DNA of 64,000 nucleotides, taken from Burkholderia ubonensis (GTDB taxonomy: Bacteria; Pseudomonadota; Gammaproteobacteria; Burkholderiales; Burkholderiaceae). The notes below the pieces were generated by a model that saw only the letters and a list, made by a program, of their open reading frames with translations, made no database searches and was not told where the DNA came from. The DNA is taken from contig NZ_CP013420.1 in assembly GCF_001718695.1 (NCBI RefSeq), positions 2,480,001 through 2,544,000 on the forward strand, written 5' to 3'. The position numbers were made by a program, and so were the translations under genes. Below are positions 27,100-37,552 of this stretch, piece by piece. Every line of letters starts with the position of its first letter. The stretch's first letter is position 1.

Positions 27100-28677
27100 T
27101 CAGCCCTTCAGCGTCTGTTCGAGCACGTGCAGCTCGTGGTTGAGCTGCGCATCCTTGCTGCGCTCGTCGGCGATCTTGCGCACCGCGTGCAGCACGGTGG
27201 TGTGATCGCGCCCGCCGAACAGCTCGCCGATTTCCGGCAGGCTCTTCTGCGTCAGCTCCTTCGCGAGGTACATCGCGATCTGCCGCGGCCGCGCGATGTT
27301 CGCCGGACGCTTCTTCGAATACATGTCGGCGACCTTGATGTTGTAGAAGTCGGCGACGGTCTTCTGGATGTTCTCGACCGAGATCTGCCGGTTCTGCACG
27401 GTCAGCAGGTCCTTCAGCGCTTCCTTGGTCAGCTCGATCGAGATCTCGCGGCCGTGGAACTTCGAATACGCGAGGATCTTGCGCAGCGCGCCTTCGAGCT
27501 CGCGCACGTTCGAGCGCAGGTGCTTCGCGACGAAGAACGCGACGTCCTCCGACAGGTTCACGCCTTCCGACTGGGCCTTGCGCATCAGGATCGCGACGCG
27601 CATCTCCAGCTCGGGCGGCTCGATCGCGACGGTGAGGCCCGAATCGAAGCGCGAGATCAGGCGATCGTCGATCCCCGAAATCTCCTTCGGGTACGTATCG
27701 CTCGTGATGATCACCTGCGCCTTGTTCGCGACCAGCGCCTCGAACGCGTAGAAGAATTCTTCCTGCGTGCGCGACTTGCCGGAGAAGAACTGGATATCGT
27801 CGATCAGCAGCAGGTCGAGCGAATGATAGTAGCGCTTGAAATCGTCGAACGCCTTGCGCTGGTACGCCTTCACGACGTCGGACACGTACTGTTCGGCGTG
27901 GATGTAGCGGATCCGCGCGCCCGGCTTGTCGAGCAGGAGCTGGTTGCCGATCGCGTGGATCAGGTGGGTCTTGCCGAGGCCGACGCCGCCGTACAGGAAC
28001 AGCGGGTTGTACGAGATGCCGGGGTTGTCCGCGACCTGGATCGCGGCGGCGCGCGCGAGCTGGTTCGCCTTACCCGTCACGAAGTTGTCGAACGTGAGCA
28101 CCGGGTTCAGCTTCGAGCGCTCGTACATCGAATCGGTCTCGCCGGCGGCGGCCGGCGCGGCGCCGTTGCCGGGGCGCCACGTGCGGCGGCCGGCGGCCGC
28201 TTCATGCGCGGGCAGGCTCGGCAGGTCGATGTCGGCGTCGTCGCCGTGCAGGTGGTGTGCGGCGGCCGCCGACGGCGTCAGCGGCACGTCGGCCGGCGCG
28301 CTCGGCGCGGCCGATGCATGTGCGGTCAGGTTTGCGGCAATCGCGGCGACCGCCGCGGCGGGGCCGTTCGGCGTGAGCGGCATGCGCGGCGCGGCCGGAG
28401 CGACGCCCGCGGGCGCGCTGCGCATGCCGGCCTTCGGATCGAGGACGAACAGGACTTCGATCGGCGCATTCCAGAAATCGCGGGCCAGATCGGAGATCCG
28501 CCCCGAAAACTGGCTCTTGACCCAGTCCAGCTTGAAGCGGTTCGGCGCGGCGATGGACAGCGTGTTCGCCGCCGCATCGAAGGCCACCGGGGCCAAGGGT
28601 TTGATCCACGTCACGTACTGCTGGGGCGTCAGCTCGCGCTCCAGCAGTGCGGAACAGTGTTGCCAGAAATCGTTCAT
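27100..28677 (-). CDS. dnaA: chromosomal replication initiator protein DnaA
   Basis: DnaA (525 residues) is the initiator that binds DnaA boxes and opens the origin. Domain I starts [20 protein letters not shown]. Domain II is a long Ala/Pro-rich linker (about residues 90-185). The AAA+ domain has Walker [13 protein letters not shown] and Walker [11 protein letters not shown]. Domain IV carries the DNA-binding signature [15 protein letters not shown]. The ATG at 28677 matches the family start. The gene reads away from the rpmH gap that probably contains oriC. Confidence 0.98.
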   Translation of the reverse strand: MNDFWQHCSALLERELTPQQYVTWIKPLAPVAFDAAANTLSIAAPNRFKLDWVKSQFSGRISDLARDFWNAPIEVLFVLDPKAGMRSAPAGVAPAAPRMPLTPNGPAAAVAAIAANLTAHASAAPSAPADVPLTPSAAAAHHLHGDDADIDLPSLPAHEAAAGRRTWRPGNGAAPAAAGETDSMYERSKLNPVLTFDNFVTGKANQLARAAAIQVADNPGISYNPLFLYGGVGLGKTHLIHAIGNQLLLDKPGARIRYIHAEQYVSDVVKAYQRKAFDDFKRYYHSLDLLLIDDIQFFSGKSRTQEEFFYAFEALVANKAQVIITSDTYPKEISGIDDRLISRFDSGLTVAIEPPELEMRVAILMRKAQSEGVNLSEDVAFFVAKHLRSNVRELEGALRKILAYSKFHGREISIELTKEALKDLLTVQNRQISVENIQKTVADFYNIKVADMYSKKRPANIARPRQIAMYLAKELTQKSLPEIGELFGGRDHTTVLHAVRKIADERSKDAQLNHELHVLEQTLKG

Positions 28678-28877
28678 CAAGTAACTGTCGTTTTTTGCGT
28701 GCACAGCGGCTCGCCGGCGCCCTTGTCGCGAATGCGCAACAAGGCCCGAAGCGGTCGTGCGAGCATGCGTCGGACACCTGCGTCACAGCGGTGGAGGGGC
28801 AGGCTTGGGCCGACGCGGCGTGCGGGATTCTTGGAGATAAGGCGAGATTCTACCCGCAAACGCGGCCACAGCGCGAG

Positions 28878-28886
28878 TTATCCACA
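28878..28886 (+). promoter_or_regulatory. DnaA box
   Basis: TTATCCACA, a perfect match to the consensus, lies 200 bp upstream of dnaA and of rpmH. It fits both origin function and dnaA autoregulation. Confidence 0.75.
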
Positions 28887-28943
28887 GGGTGCGCTGTGGG
28901 TCGCGGGGCCGGATCACAGGGCCCCGGCGCGCCTGGTAAAGTA

Positions 28944-28972
28944 TTGACCGTCAAGAGAAAAACGGTTTAAAT
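28944..28972 (+). promoter_or_regulatory. sigma70-type promoter of the rpmH operon
   Basis: The sequence shows TTGACC (28944-28949), a 17-bp spacer and TTAAAT (28967-28972), followed by rpmH 115 bp downstream. It is a strong match for the ribosomal protein/RNase P operon promoter. Confidence 0.6.
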
Positions 28973-29086
28973 AGCGGGTTCCGCGAAAACCAATCCTGTA
29001 TTTCCGGCGATTGCGTTCGCCCGAAGGCCTGTTGGTAAGGGTGCGCGGTCCCTGAATTCCGACATTCTCAACCAAGAGAGAGCATC

Positions 29087-29221
29087 ATGAAACGTACTTA
29101 CCAACCGTCCGTGACGCGCCGCAAGCGCACCCATGGTTTCCGTGTCCGCATGAAGACGGCAGGTGGCCGCAAGGTCATCAACGCTCGCCGCGCGAAGGGC
29201 CGCAAGCGCCTCGCGATCTAA
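29087..29221 (+). CDS. rpmH: 50S ribosomal protein L34
   Basis: L34 is a 44-residue, highly basic ribosomal protein starting [20 protein letters not shown] and ending AKGRKRLAI, the full family length. GAGAGAG precedes the ATG. It is followed at once by rnpA, the conserved bacterial order. Confidence 0.98.
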
Positions 29222-29236
29222 CGCGGGTTGCGCGCT

Positions 29237-29698
29237 GTGACCGCCGTCCGCAGTGATGCGGAAGGGGCCGTCGAGCCGGGTGCGAATCCGTTGCAGACGA
29301 AAGCCGCCTTCCCCAAAGCTGCGCGACTTCTGAAAACGGATGAATTTTCATCCGTTTTTCGTTTGCGCCCGTGGCGGCGCTCCGCGCACTTCGTGATTTA
29401 CGGCAGGCCGACCGGCCAGCCCGCGCGTCTGGGGCTCGTGGTCGGCAAGAAGTATGCGCCGCGCGCGGTGACGCGCAACCTCGTGAAGCGGCTCGCACGC
29501 GACGCGTTTCGTCTGCGCCGGGCCGAGTTCGCCGGTTACGACCTGCTGCTGCGGCAGCACACGCGCTTCGACAAGAAGGTGCTGCCGAGCGCGGCTTCCG
29601 CCCCGCTCGCGGCGATGTGCGCGGCCGAGATCCGCGAGCTGCTCGACAGGGCGGCCCGGGAGATCGCCCGCCGCGCGTCGAAGCCCGCGTCCGAGTGA
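29237..29698 (+). CDS. rnpA: ribonuclease P protein component
   Basis: RnpA assists the RNase P RNA in trimming tRNA 5' leaders. The core begins [20 protein letters not shown] and includes [26 protein letters not shown], the RNR-type basic signature. Start choice is uncertain: GTG 29237 gives about 153 residues, TTG 29291 would start close to the conserved core, and TTG 29228 is also open. It lies 15 bp after rpmH and is co-transcribed. Confidence 0.95.
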   Translation: MTAVRSDAEGAVEPGANPLQTKAAFPKAARLLKTDEFSSVFRLRPWRRSAHFVIYGRPTGQPARLGLVVGKKYAPRAVTRNLVKRLARDAFRLRRAEFAGYDLLLRQHTRFDKKVLPSAASAPLAAMCAAEIRELLDRAAREIARRASKPASE

Positions 29699-29773
29699 CG
29701 CACCCGTTAGCCGTGCGGCGTTCGCGCCTGCGCGGCCGGCTTTGAAGCGGCGCTGAACGGCGCCGCGTTGGGT

Positions 29774-30040
29774 ATGCAAACGGTATTGATCGCGTTGCTG
29801 CGCTTCTACAAGGTTGCCGTGAGTCCGCTGCTCGGCAACCGTTGCCGTTTTTATCCTTCCTGTTCGGATTACGCGCGCGAGGCAATCCAGTATCATGGCG
29901 CCGCGCGCGGCACGTATCTCGCCGCCAGGCGACTGTGCCGATGCCACCCGTTTTCCTCGGGCGGCATCGACCTCGTTCCGCCGCCCAACTCCGAAACACG
30001 CGCCCGCGGCGACGCCGAAGCGCAGTCCCATCGACTCTGA
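29774..30040 (+). CDS. yidD: membrane protein insertion efficiency factor YidD
   Basis: This small protein of 88 residues has the YidD signature [18 protein letters not shown] and [16 protein letters not shown]. It is a membrane-associated helper of YidC insertion. It starts at ATG 29774 (a TTG at 29768 is also open) and sits between rnpA and yidC, the conserved order. Confidence 0.95.
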   Translation: MQTVLIALLRFYKVAVSPLLGNRCRFYPSCSDYAREAIQYHGAARGTYLAARRLCRCHPFSSGGIDLVPPPNSETRARGDAEAQSHRL

Positions 30041-30048
30041 GACAACGC

Positions 30049-31734
30049 ATGGATATCAAACGCACCGTCCTATGGGTGATCTTCTTCATGTCAGCTGTCA
30101 TGCTCTATGACAACTGGCAGCGCTCCCATGGACGCCCGTCGATGTTCTTCCCGGGCGCCACGCAGACGGCTCCCGCAGCCGCAGGCGGCGCTTCCGGCGC
30201 CGGCGCGACCGGCGCCGGCACCGGCGCCGGCACGACGACGGCCGGCGACGTGCCGGCCGCGGCAGCCGGCGCCGCGCCCGCGACGACGGCGCCCGCCGCG
30301 CAGGCGCAGCTCGTGAAGTTCTCGACCGACGTGTATGACGGCGAGATCGACACGCGCGGCGGCACGCTCGCGAAGCTGACGCTGAAGAAGCAGGGCGACG
30401 GCAAGCAGCCGGACCTCTACATCACGCTGTTCGACCACACGGCCGGCCACACGTACCTCGCGCGCACGGGCCTGCTCGGCGGCGACTTCCCGAACCACAA
30501 CGACGTCTACTCGCAGGTCAACGCGGGCCCGACGACGCTGTCGGGCGACCAGAACGCGCTGAAGCTGTCGTTCGAATCGCCGGTGAAGGGCGGCGTGAAG
30601 GTCGTGAAGACCTACACGTTCACGCGCGGCAGCTACGTGATCGACGTCGATACCAAGATCGACAACGTCGGCACCGCGCCGGTGTCGCCGACGGTCTACA
30701 TGGAGCTCGTGCGCGACAACACGGCGGTCGAGACGCCGATGTTCTCGCACACGTTCCTTGGCCCGGCGGTCTACACGGACAGCAAGCACTTCCAGAAGAT
30801 CGACTTCAGCGATCTCGACAAGAACAAGGCGAACTTCGAGAAGTCCGCGGACAACGGCTGGGTCGCGATGGTCCAGCACTACTTCGCATCGGCGTGGATT
30901 CCGAAGCAGGGCGTGAAGCGCGACATCTACGCGGAGAAGTTCGATCCGGCGCTGTACCGCGTCGGCGTGAAGCAGCCGGTCGGCGCGATCGCGCCGGGCC
31001 AGTCGGCCGACGTGTCGGCGCGCCTGTTCGCGGGTCCGGAAGAGGAGCGCATGCTGGAAGGCATCGCGCCGGGCCTCGAGCTCGTGAAGGACTACGGCTG
31101 GGTGACGATCATCGCGAAGCCGCTGTTCTGGCTGCTCGAGAAGATCCACGGCTTCGTCGGCAACTGGGGCTGGGCGATCGTGCTGCTGACGCTGTTGATC
31201 AAGGCGGTGTTCTTCCCGCTGTCGGCCGCGAGCTACAAGTCGATGGCGCGCATGAAGGAAATCACGCCGCGCATGCAGGCGCTGCGCGAGCGCTTCAAGA
31301 GCGACCCGCAGAAGATGAACGCGGCGCTGATGGAGCTGTACAAGACCGAGAAGGTCAATCCGTTCGGCGGCTGCCTGCCGGTCGTGATCCAGATCCCGGT
31401 GTTCATCTCGCTGTACTGGGTGCTGCTCGCGTCGGTCGAAATGCGCGGCGCGCCGTGGATTCTGTGGATTCACGACCTGTCGCAGCGCGATCCGTTCTTC
31501 ATCCTGCCGGTGCTGATGGCCGTGTCGATGTTCGTGCAGACCAAGCTGAACCCGACGCCGCCGGACCCGGTGCAGGCGAAGATGATGATGTTCATGCCGA
31601 TCGCGTTCTCGGTGATGTTCTTCTTCTTCCCGGCGGGCCTCGTGCTGTATTACGTCGTGAACAACGTGCTGTCGATCGCGCAGCAGTACTACATCACGCG
31701 CAAGCTGGGCGGGCTCAAGAAGAAACCCGCCTGA
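30049..31734 (+). CDS. yidC: membrane protein insertase YidC
   Basis: YidC (561 residues) inserts inner-membrane proteins alone or with SecYEG. An N-terminal membrane anchor ([20 protein letters not shown]) is followed by an Ala/Gly-rich linker, a large periplasmic beta-domain and the C-terminal insertase core ([40 protein letters not shown], and [15 protein letters not shown]). The ATG at 30049 is the family start; the frame is open further upstream through yidD. Confidence 0.98.
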   Translation: MDIKRTVLWVIFFMSAVMLYDNWQRSHGRPSMFFPGATQTAPAAAGGASGAGATGAGTGAGTTTAGDVPAAAAGAAPATTAPAAQAQLVKFSTDVYDGEIDTRGGTLAKLTLKKQGDGKQPDLYITLFDHTAGHTYLARTGLLGGDFPNHNDVYSQVNAGPTTLSGDQNALKLSFESPVKGGVKVVKTYTFTRGSYVIDVDTKIDNVGTAPVSPTVYMELVRDNTAVETPMFSHTFLGPAVYTDSKHFQKIDFSDLDKNKANFEKSADNGWVAMVQHYFASAWIPKQGVKRDIYAEKFDPALYRVGVKQPVGAIAPGQSADVSARLFAGPEEERMLEGIAPGLELVKDYGWVTIIAKPLFWLLEKIHGFVGNWGWAIVLLTLLIKAVFFPLSAASYKSMARMKEITPRMQALRERFKSDPQKMNAALMELYKTEKVNPFGGCLPVVIQIPVFISLYWVLLASVEMRGAPWILWIHDLSQRDPFFILPVLMAVSMFVQTKLNPTPPDPVQAKMMMFMPIAFSVMFFFFPAGLVLYYVVNNVLSIAQQYYITRKLGGLKKKPA

Positions 31735-31796
31735 CGATCGGCCGGCGCCGCGGGCGGAAGCTGTCCGCCCCGTGGCCCCGGCCGTCGCGACGATGC

Positions 31797-31837
31797 AAAA
31801 AAAGCCGCATGGCCTTCGGGCCCTGCGGCTTTTTTTA
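31797..31837. terminator. bidirectional intrinsic terminator
   Basis: A7-GCCGCA-t-GGCC-ttcg-GGCC-c-TGCGGC-T7: a near-perfect GC hairpin with an A-run and a U-run. It terminates yidC (plus) and the convergent XRE gene (minus). Confidence 0.9.
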
Positions 31838-31849
31838 CGGGTGCGGCGC

Positions 31850-32272
31850 TCAGCGTTTCGTCGCGTCGCCGTAGAACTGCTCGATCAGTTCCTGAACCAG
31901 GTAGCGATGGTGGGGCGACAGCGCCTCGATCTTCGACGCGAGCTCGATCGTCTCGGGCGTCGGCGGGTAGCGCTCGTCGCGCGGCAGCGGTTGCGGCGTC
32001 GAATGCGCCGCGGTGTTCGGCGGCGGGCCGTAATGCAGCCAGTGGAGATCGACGCGAAGCCACTCCGCGAGCGTGCGCAGCTTGTCCTGCGTCGGGATCG
32101 TGCGCCCCGTCAGCCATTTGTGCGCCGTCTGCGGCGACACCGGATGCTCGCCGTGGTGTCGAAGATTGAACTGGTTGGCAAGCTCCGTCGCGCCCACGAT
32201 CTTGTGCGGGTTGCGCTGCAAGGCGAATTTCAGGCGTACGGAGAACGCCTTTTTCTCTTCGGATGTCGGCAT
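31850..32272 (-). CDS. XRE-like DNA-binding protein
   Basis: This protein of 140 residues has an N-terminal helix-turn-helix (ATELANQFNLR, then VSPQTAHKWLTGRTIPTQDK) followed by LRTLAEWLRVDLHWLHYG and a helical C-terminus. The layout resembles small phage-repressor-like regulators conserved in Burkholderiales. Its likely operator is the TGAGATA-aacg-TATCTCA repeat 45 bp upstream. Targets are unknown. Confidence 0.85.
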   Translation of the reverse strand: MPTSEEKKAFSVRLKFALQRNPHKIVGATELANQFNLRHHGEHPVSPQTAHKWLTGRTIPTQDKLRTLAEWLRVDLHWLHYGPPPNTAAHSTPQPLPRDERYPPTPETIELASKIEALSPHHRYLVQELIEQFYGDATKR

Positions 32273-32316
32273 GGAAGAGATTGTGCATTTCGACTAACGG
32301 CTTTCAGACAACCAAT

Positions 32317-32334
32317 TGAGATAAACGTATCTCA
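32317..32334. promoter_or_regulatory. operator-like inverted repeat before the XRE gene
   Basis: TGAGATA-aacg-TATCTCA has perfect 7-bp arms and lies 45 bp upstream of the XRE start. A second repeat, ATTTATC-N13-GATAAAT (32452-32478), lies nearer mnmE. The rest of the 336-bp gap (32273-32608) shows no gene. Confidence 0.5.
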
Positions 32335-32608
32335 TTCGGATGAGTCTCAAGCTATTATCAGAGGAATATCCTGGTATGCCGACTGCGCGCGAGTCGCCCT
32401 GTTTGGGCGTACCTATCCGAAACTGATGTTGGCTCGCGCGGTTCGATTAGTATTTATCTTATCTCTAACGGGATAAATTAATTCTAGTCCTAATCGCGGT
32501 TCGGGTAGGCGCGGTGACGGGTGCGTCGTCACGCTACAATGCCGGCGTCCCGATGCCCGTGCGTCGTTCCGCGCGGGTTGGCCGTTCCACCGCTGATTTC
32601 CGATTGCC

Positions 32609-34003
32609 ATGCTTGCTACCGATTCCGATCCGATCGTCGCCATTGCCACCGCTGCCGGCCGCGGCGGGATCGGCGTCGTCCGCGTGTCGTTCGGGCGACG
32701 CGGCGAGGCGGCGGCGCTGCCGCTGATCGACGCGTTGTGCGGGCAGCGGCTCGCGCCGCGCCACGCGAGCTACGTGCCGTTCCTCGATGAGCATGGCGCG
32801 CCGCTCGACCGCGGCATCGCGCTGTATTTCCCGGCGCCGCATTCGTACACCGGCGAGCACGTGCTCGAACTGCAGGGGCACGGCGGGCCGATCGTGATGC
32901 AGCTGCTGCTGCAGCGCTGCCTCGACGCCGGCCGCAGCGCCGGACTGCGGCTCGCGGAGCCGGGCGAGTTCACGCGGCGCGCGTTCCTGAACGACAAGCT
33001 CGATCTCGCGCAGGCCGAGGCGGTCGCCGACCTGATCGAGGCGAGCACCGAGGCGGCCGCGCGCTCGGCCGGCCGCTCGCTCGACGGCGCGTTCTCGCGG
33101 CAGATCCATACGCTCGTCGACGACGTGATCACGCTGCGGATGCTGGTCGAGGCGACGCTGGATTTCCCGGAAGAGGAAATCGATTTTCTCGAGGCGGCGG
33201 ACGCGCGCGGCAAGCTCGCGCGCATTCGCGAGCAGCTCGCGCACGTGCTCGGCGATGCGCGGCAGGGCGCGCTGCTGCGCGAAGGGCTGTCGGTGGTGCT
33301 CGCGGGGCAGCCGAACGTCGGCAAGTCGTCGCTGCTGAACGCGCTGGCGGGCGCCGAGCTCGCGATCGTCACGCCGATCGCCGGCACGACGCGCGACAAG
33401 GTCGCGCAGACGATCCAGGTCGAGGGGATTCCGCTGCACATCATCGATACGGCGGGGCTGCGCGAGACCGAGGACGAGGTCGAGCGGATCGGCATCGCGC
33501 GCACGTGGAGCGAGATCGAGCGCGCGGACGTCGTGCTGCATCTGCTCGATGCGCGCGGCGGGATGACGGCCGACGACGAGGCGATCGCCGCACGGTTCCC
33601 GGCGGGCGTGCCGGTCGTGCGCGTGCTGAACAAGACGGACCTGACCGGCGCGCCGGCGTCGGTTGCGCATCCGGCGGCGCAAGGGGATCTCACCGAGGTG
33701 CGTCTGTCGGCGAAGCGCGGCGACGGGATCGACCTGCTGCGCGGCGAGCTGCTGCGGATCGCGGGGTGGCAGGCGGGGGCCGAGGGGGTGTATCTGGCGC
33801 GCGAGCGGCACCTGATCGCGCTGCGTGCCGCGCAGGAGCATCTCGCGCAGGCGGCCGATCACGCGGAGCAGCGCGCGCAGTCGCTCGACCTGTTCGCGGA
33901 GGAGCTGCGGCTCGCGCAGGAGCAGCTCAATTCGATTACCGGGGAATTTACTTCGGATGACTTGCTGGGGGTGATTTTCAGCAGGTTCTGTATCGGCAAG
34001 TGA
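32609..34003 (+). CDS. mnmE: tRNA modification GTPase MnmE
   Basis: MnmE (464 residues) works with MnmG to modify wobble U34 of some tRNAs. The N-terminal folate-binding domain begins with [19 protein letters not shown]. The G domain shows GQPNVGKSS (G1), [10 protein letters not shown] (G3) and NKTD (G4). The C-terminus ends in the conserved CIGK. It closes the rpmH-rnpA-yidD-yidC-mnmE block but has its own start 875 bp after yidC. Confidence 0.98.
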   Translation: MLATDSDPIVAIATAAGRGGIGVVRVSFGRRGEAAALPLIDALCGQRLAPRHASYVPFLDEHGAPLDRGIALYFPAPHSYTGEHVLELQGHGGPIVMQLLLQRCLDAGRSAGLRLAEPGEFTRRAFLNDKLDLAQAEAVADLIEASTEAAARSAGRSLDGAFSRQIHTLVDDVITLRMLVEATLDFPEEEIDFLEAADARGKLARIREQLAHVLGDARQGALLREGLSVVLAGQPNVGKSSLLNALAGAELAIVTPIAGTTRDKVAQTIQVEGIPLHIIDTAGLRETEDEVERIGIARTWSEIERADVVLHLLDARGGMTADDEAIAARFPAGVPVVRVLNKTDLTGAPASVAHPAAQGDLTEVRLSAKRGDGIDLLRGELLRIAGWQAGAEGVYLARERHLIALRAAQEHLAQAADHAEQRAQSLDLFAEELRLAQEQLNSITGEFTSDDLLGVIFSRFCIGK

Positions 34004-34009
34004 CCGGTT

Positions 34010-34086
34010 CCGAGGCCGGCTGCTGCGAGCCAATCGCCGGCCTCGGCCCGCCGTGCCGCTCAGGTCCGCCGCGAAGCGGCCGGACC
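34010..34086. terminator. two hairpins between convergent genes
   Basis: CCGAGGCCGG (34010-34019) pairs with CCGGCCTCGG (34037-34046), and GGTCCG-CCGC-gaa-GCGG-c-CGGACC follows (34063-34086). Both lie between mnmE (plus) and the lipoprotein gene (minus). They lack long U-runs. Confidence 0.5.
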
Positions 34087-34095
34087 TTCACGCAA

Positions 34096-34218
34096 TCAAT
34101 CCCAATGACGATGGTGATGGTAATACCCGTCACCGTAATACCCGCCACCATCAGGCACCACGATGCAGCCGCTCAACAACGCGGCGACGCCGGCAATCAA
34201 CAACAGGGTTTTCTTCAT
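34096..34218 (-). CDS. small lipoprotein
   Basis: This 40-residue protein has a lipoprotein signal peptide (MKKTLLLIAGVAALLSGC; lipobox LLSGC). The short mature part is rich in Gly, Tyr and His (GGGYYGDGYYHHHRHWD). An AGGTG box precedes the ATG at 34218. Such small His/Tyr-rich lipoproteins are common in Burkholderia; function unknown. Confidence 0.75.
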   Translation of the reverse strand: MKKTLLLIAGVAALLSGCIVVPDGGGYYGDGYYHHHRHWD

Positions 34219-34366
34219 CGTGCTCACCTGCGCGGATTCGAGATGAATCGAGCATAGCGAGCGCGGTCGGCACCGGCTGTAAGCGATCGTTTCGCCGAAC
34301 CGCAATCGGTAACGGCGGATTATTCCGGTCACATTGACCGTAACAACTGCGATTCCTCCGACGTTT

Positions 34367-35725
34367 TCACCCCATCACCACGCAGTTGCGCCCGGCATCC
34401 TTCGCGCGATACAGCGCGGCGTCGGCGGCTTCGATCAGCGCATCGGGCGTCGACAGTTCATCGGCCGACACGGTCGCGCAGCCGATGCTGACGCTCACGC
34501 GCCCCGTCGGCGACGAGGGCATCGGCAGGTCGAGCCGCAGCACGGCTTCGCGTGCTTCGTCGGCCACGATGCGCGCGCCGCGTGCGCCGGTGTTCGGCAG
34601 CACGATCGCGAACTCCTCGCCGCCGTAACGCGCGACGAGATCCGCGGGCCGGCGCACGACGCCCGTCAGCGCATTCGCGACCGCGATCAGGCACGCGTCG
34701 CCCTTCACGTGGCCGAACGTGTCGTTGTATGCCTTGAAGTGATCGACGTCGACCATCAGCAGCGACAGCGGCTCGCCTTGCCGACGCGCCTGCAGGAACA
34801 GCAAGTGGAAATGATCGTTGAAGTGGCTGCGGTTGTAGACGCCCGTCAGGCCGTCGCGCGCGGACGAGCGCATCAGCGTCGCGTGCGCTTCGAACAGGCG
34901 CTGATACAGCATCGTCACTTCCCACGCGAGCACGCAGACGAGCACGCCGGGCGTGAACATGCTGAACACGCGCGCGACGTACCAGCCGACCGTGAAGCGG
35001 TTCGTGCTCAGCAGGTTCAGCGTGGTATCGGTGAGGCACGCGAGCACGGCGATCGCGAGCCACAGGTCGAGCGTCGTGCGCAGCCGGCCGGCCGCCAGCA
35101 CCGTCACCAGCGCGAGCGCATTGGCGATCCACACCGCGAGCCCGATGCCGTTCACGGGCAGCAATGCGGCGGCGTCCGGCGGTTGCAGCGCGGGCGGCAA
35201 CGCCACGTTCAGCGCGAGCACACCGAGCAGCGCCGCCGCGACGGCCGGTCCGCCGACCAGGACGAGCGCCCACAGGCGCGTCTGCGCCGCGCCGACGGGC
35301 ACGCGCGTGAACCGCTCGCGCGCGACCAGCGCGGCCATCACGAAGCACGGGAAGCCGGTGTGCCAGAAGATCCACATCCACGCGGCGCTTTGCGGCCGTG
35401 CGCCAAGCAGGCCGTGCGGCGCGAACACGCCGGGAAACGTCAGCAGCTGCAGCGCGACGGCGAGTGCGGTGAACGCATAGGCGCCGCCCAGCGCCCCGAG
35501 CACCGGCTGGCGCGTGACGGCGAATTGCGCGCCGAGGAAGAACGCCGCGATGCCGGCGGTGGTGAACACGGTCAGCGCGCACATCGGCATGAACGGCTCG
35601 ACCGCGGGCAGCGCGACGTTCGCATGCGGCGCGGCGATGCCGAGCGTGAGCAGGATGACGAGTGCCGACAGCGCGGCGAACCACAGCTGACGGCCCGTCG
35701 TATGCTGGATCAGGATGCCATCCAT
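34367..35725 (-). CDS. membrane-bound diguanylate cyclase (MASE4-like-GGDEF)
   Basis: This protein of 452 residues would make c-di-GMP. Residues 1 to about 270 hold several hydrophobic helices resembling a MASE4-type sensor. The C-terminal GGDEF domain begins [13 protein letters not shown] and carries the active motif GGEEF in [17 protein letters not shown] lies five residues before GGEEF, matching the inhibitory I-site RxxD, so feedback control is likely. It stands alone. Confidence 0.92.
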   Translation of the reverse strand: MDGILIQHTTGRQLWFAALSALVILLTLGIAAPHANVALPAVEPFMPMCALTVFTTAGIAAFFLGAQFAVTRQPVLGALGGAYAFTALAVALQLLTFPGVFAPHGLLGARPQSAAWMWIFWHTGFPCFVMAALVARERFTRVPVGAAQTRLWALVLVGGPAVAAALLGVLALNVALPPALQPPDAAALLPVNGIGLAVWIANALALVTVLAAGRLRTTLDLWLAIAVLACLTDTTLNLLSTNRFTVGWYVARVFSMFTPGVLVCVLAWEVTMLYQRLFEAHATLMRSSARDGLTGVYNRSHFNDHFHLLFLQARRQGEPLSLLMVDVDHFKAYNDTFGHVKGDACLIAVANALTGVVRRPADLVARYGGEEFAIVLPNTGARGARIVADEAREAVLRLDLPMPSSPTGRVSVSIGCATVSADELSTPDALIEAADAALYRAKDAGRNCVVMG

Positions 35726-35838
35726 CGCGCCCCCTGCGCTCTCGTGCCGGAACGCCCGGCTCGATGCCGGGCGCGGCCATGCATCCGGCCGCGGTGCGAC
35801 GGGTGCGGCCCCGATCCTAGCGCGTTATTTGCGCGCGC

Positions 35839-36087
35839 TCAAATCCCCAGTCCCGGCCCGTAGTTGCCGGCGACCCAGCGCGTGACGGCGTCGATGTCCG
35901 CGTAGTCCTGCTCGGGCAGCCCGTCGAGCATCGACAGCACTTCGTTGCTTGCGCCCGCAACGCGCGCGGCGTCGACGATCGCATCCTTGTTCGCGGGGTA
36001 GGCGACGCCGGCGAGCACGTCGGTGATCTGCAGGTCGATCGCTTCGGCGGGGATATCGTGGGAAGGCAGAACAGGTTTGTCGTTCAC
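35839..36087 (-). CDS. DUF2795 domain protein
   Basis: This protein of about 82 residues starts at GTG 36087 (VNDKPVLPSHDIPAEAID). It has the DUF2795 pattern LAGVAYPANKDAIVDAARVAG and ends in a short acidic tail. The function of the family is unknown. The open frame runs up to 36297, but that part has biased composition. Confidence 0.7.
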   Translation of the reverse strand: MNDKPVLPSHDIPAEAIDLQITDVLAGVAYPANKDAIVDAARVAGASNEVLSMLDGLPEQDYADIDAVTRWVAGNYGPGLGI

Positions 36088-36196
36088 AGCGGAGTCTCGT
36101 GGGTTGAGCGGCAATGGGTGGTCATGAGGGCACGGCAACGGCGCCCGCATCGCTGCGGCCGACCGGCAGCCGGACGCAAACCGCACGGCGAGCGAT

Positions 36197-36367
36197 TCAA
36201 TGCCCGCGCCGCACGCGGCGCCACGGATGCTTCCAGTCGATGTGCGGAGCGTTCTCGTCGCGCGGATGCTGACGCCGGTGTTCCTGCCAGAGTTCATCGG
36301 AAAACAGCACGGCCACGATCACGAGCGGCAGCACCAGAAAGACACCGAGTATCAGTTGCTCGATCAC
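36197..36367 (-). CDS. small single-span membrane protein
   Basis: A 56-codon gene starts at GTG 36367 with a perfect AAGGAGG box 5 nt upstream. The product begins IEQLILGVFLVLPLVIVAVL, a membrane helix. A basic, Trp-containing tail follows (HIDWKHPWRRVRRGH). It is too short for most gene callers. It reads towards the DUF2795 gene and may be co-transcribed with it. Confidence 0.65.
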   Translation of the reverse strand: MIEQLILGVFLVLPLVIVAVLFSDELWQEHRRQHPRDENAPHIDWKHPWRRVRRGH

Positions 36368-36518
36368 GATAGCCTCCTTGCGGTGGCAGGAACCGTCCTA
36401 TCCATTCTAGGCTCTGAGCTTCACCCGCGGTCAACTTCTTACAGTGCGGAACGCGGCGTTAGAACGTCGCGTCTCAGCGGCGTTTCGCGCGTACGCGGGC
36501 ATCGAAAAGGAAACCAAC

Positions 36519-37061
36519 ATGCAACTCCAGAACGACAAGCACACGCTCGCGCTGAGGCCGCTCGAGCGTCAGGACCTGCGCTTCGTGCATGAACTGAACA
36601 ACGACGCGAAGATCATGCGCTACTGGTTCGAGGAGCCATATGAAACCTTCGCGGAGCTGTCGCAACTGTATGACCGCCACGTGCACGACCAGCGCGAGCG
36701 CCGCTTCGTCGCGGTCGACCTGCAAGGCGAACTGGTCGGGCTCGTCGAACTGATCGAGCTCGACTACATCCACCGCCGCGGCGAATTCCAGATCATCATC
36801 GCGCCGCACTGCCAGGGCCGCGGCCATGCGGGCCACGCGACGCGTCTCGCGGTCGAGTACGCATTCAAGGTGCTGAACCTGCGCAAGCTGTACCTGGTCG
36901 TGGATACGTCCAATGCGGCGGCCATTCACGTTTATGAAAAATGCGGGTTCCGGCGTGAAGCGGAATTGAGGGAAGAATTTTTCGGAAACGGGTCTTATCA
37001 CAACGCGTTTCGGATGTGCATCTTCCAGCGGGACTATTTCGAACGGCAGCCGGCCGACTGA
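36519..37061 (+). CDS. speG: spermidine N1-acetyltransferase (SpeG-like)
   Basis: This GNAT acetyltransferase of 180 residues transfers acetyl from acetyl-CoA to polyamines. It closely follows E. coli Spe[46 protein letters not shown], then [20 protein letters not shown] and [10 protein letters not shown]. The start at 36519 follows AAAAGGAAA. It is a single gene; its product protects against polyamine stress in other bacteria. Confidence 0.92.
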   Translation: MQLQNDKHTLALRPLERQDLRFVHELNNDAKIMRYWFEEPYETFAELSQLYDRHVHDQRERRFVAVDLQGELVGLVELIELDYIHRRGEFQIIIAPHCQGRGHAGHATRLAVEYAFKVLNLRKLYLVVDTSNAAAIHVYEKCGFRREAELREEFFGNGSYHNAFRMCIFQRDYFERQPAD

Positions 37062-37552
37062 ATAAGCGTCGGTAAAAGCGGAAAATGGGCGGCGGCGGAT
37101 GGACCGCCTGCGCATGCGGGAAAATACGGATAAATACGCGCGCGCTTATAGCTGGCATTTTTCTTGTTACCGGATTTTGTGCTGCGGCAGCGCGATAAAT
37201 TCATATCGTTGCCCGCGACTTTATGTGCGTTGCACCAATCAGGTCGGGCGACTGAAATGAATTATCCAAACCGTTCAGCCGGCGCGGCGTAATTCGGCTG
37301 AAAGGGTTGCTGGATAACGCGGCAGGCGGGGCGCCGCGGCGTCGCGCTCCGTGCCGGAAAATCCGGCACCCGGCCGCGAACCGCCAAAAATCGGGTGCGC
37401 GGCGGGTGCGACAATTCGCCGCTATTGCGGTTGCACAACAAATGTGCTTGCTATCGGTTATCGCTCTCCTAAAGTGAAAAACGTTGCTCCGCGCTCACCT
37501 TTAAACACATAGCTAACCCAGCCTGTTTGCCAGCGTGCATGGGAGACTGAAC
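37062..37552. other. long intergenic region without a clear gene
   Basis: These 491 bp are more A/T-rich than their neighbours. They contain TTCAGCCG-N13-CGGCTGAA (near 37278-37306) and a possible promoter TTGCTA-N16-TAAAGT about 100 bp before the next gene. No credible ORF was found. Confidence 0.5.

Larger units (their letters stand above)
28678..29086. other. dnaA-rpmH intergenic region, probable origin of replication
   Basis: Flanking genes diverge here (dnaA leftward, rpmH rightward), as expected at a chromosomal origin where most genes follow fork movement. One perfect DnaA box TTATCCACA is at 28878-28886. Degenerate boxes are likely but not certain by eye. The rpmH promoter also lies here. 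Only one perfect box is present, so the functional origin may need weaker sites or extend elsewhere. Confidence 0.6.

Noticed and set aside
27004..28947. 647-codon plus-strand frame opposite dnaA
   Set aside because: Antisense shadow of dnaA; no domain, biased composition.
34334..35863. 509-codon frame opposite the diguanylate cyclase
   Set aside because: Antisense shadow; the GGDEF frame is clearly the real one.
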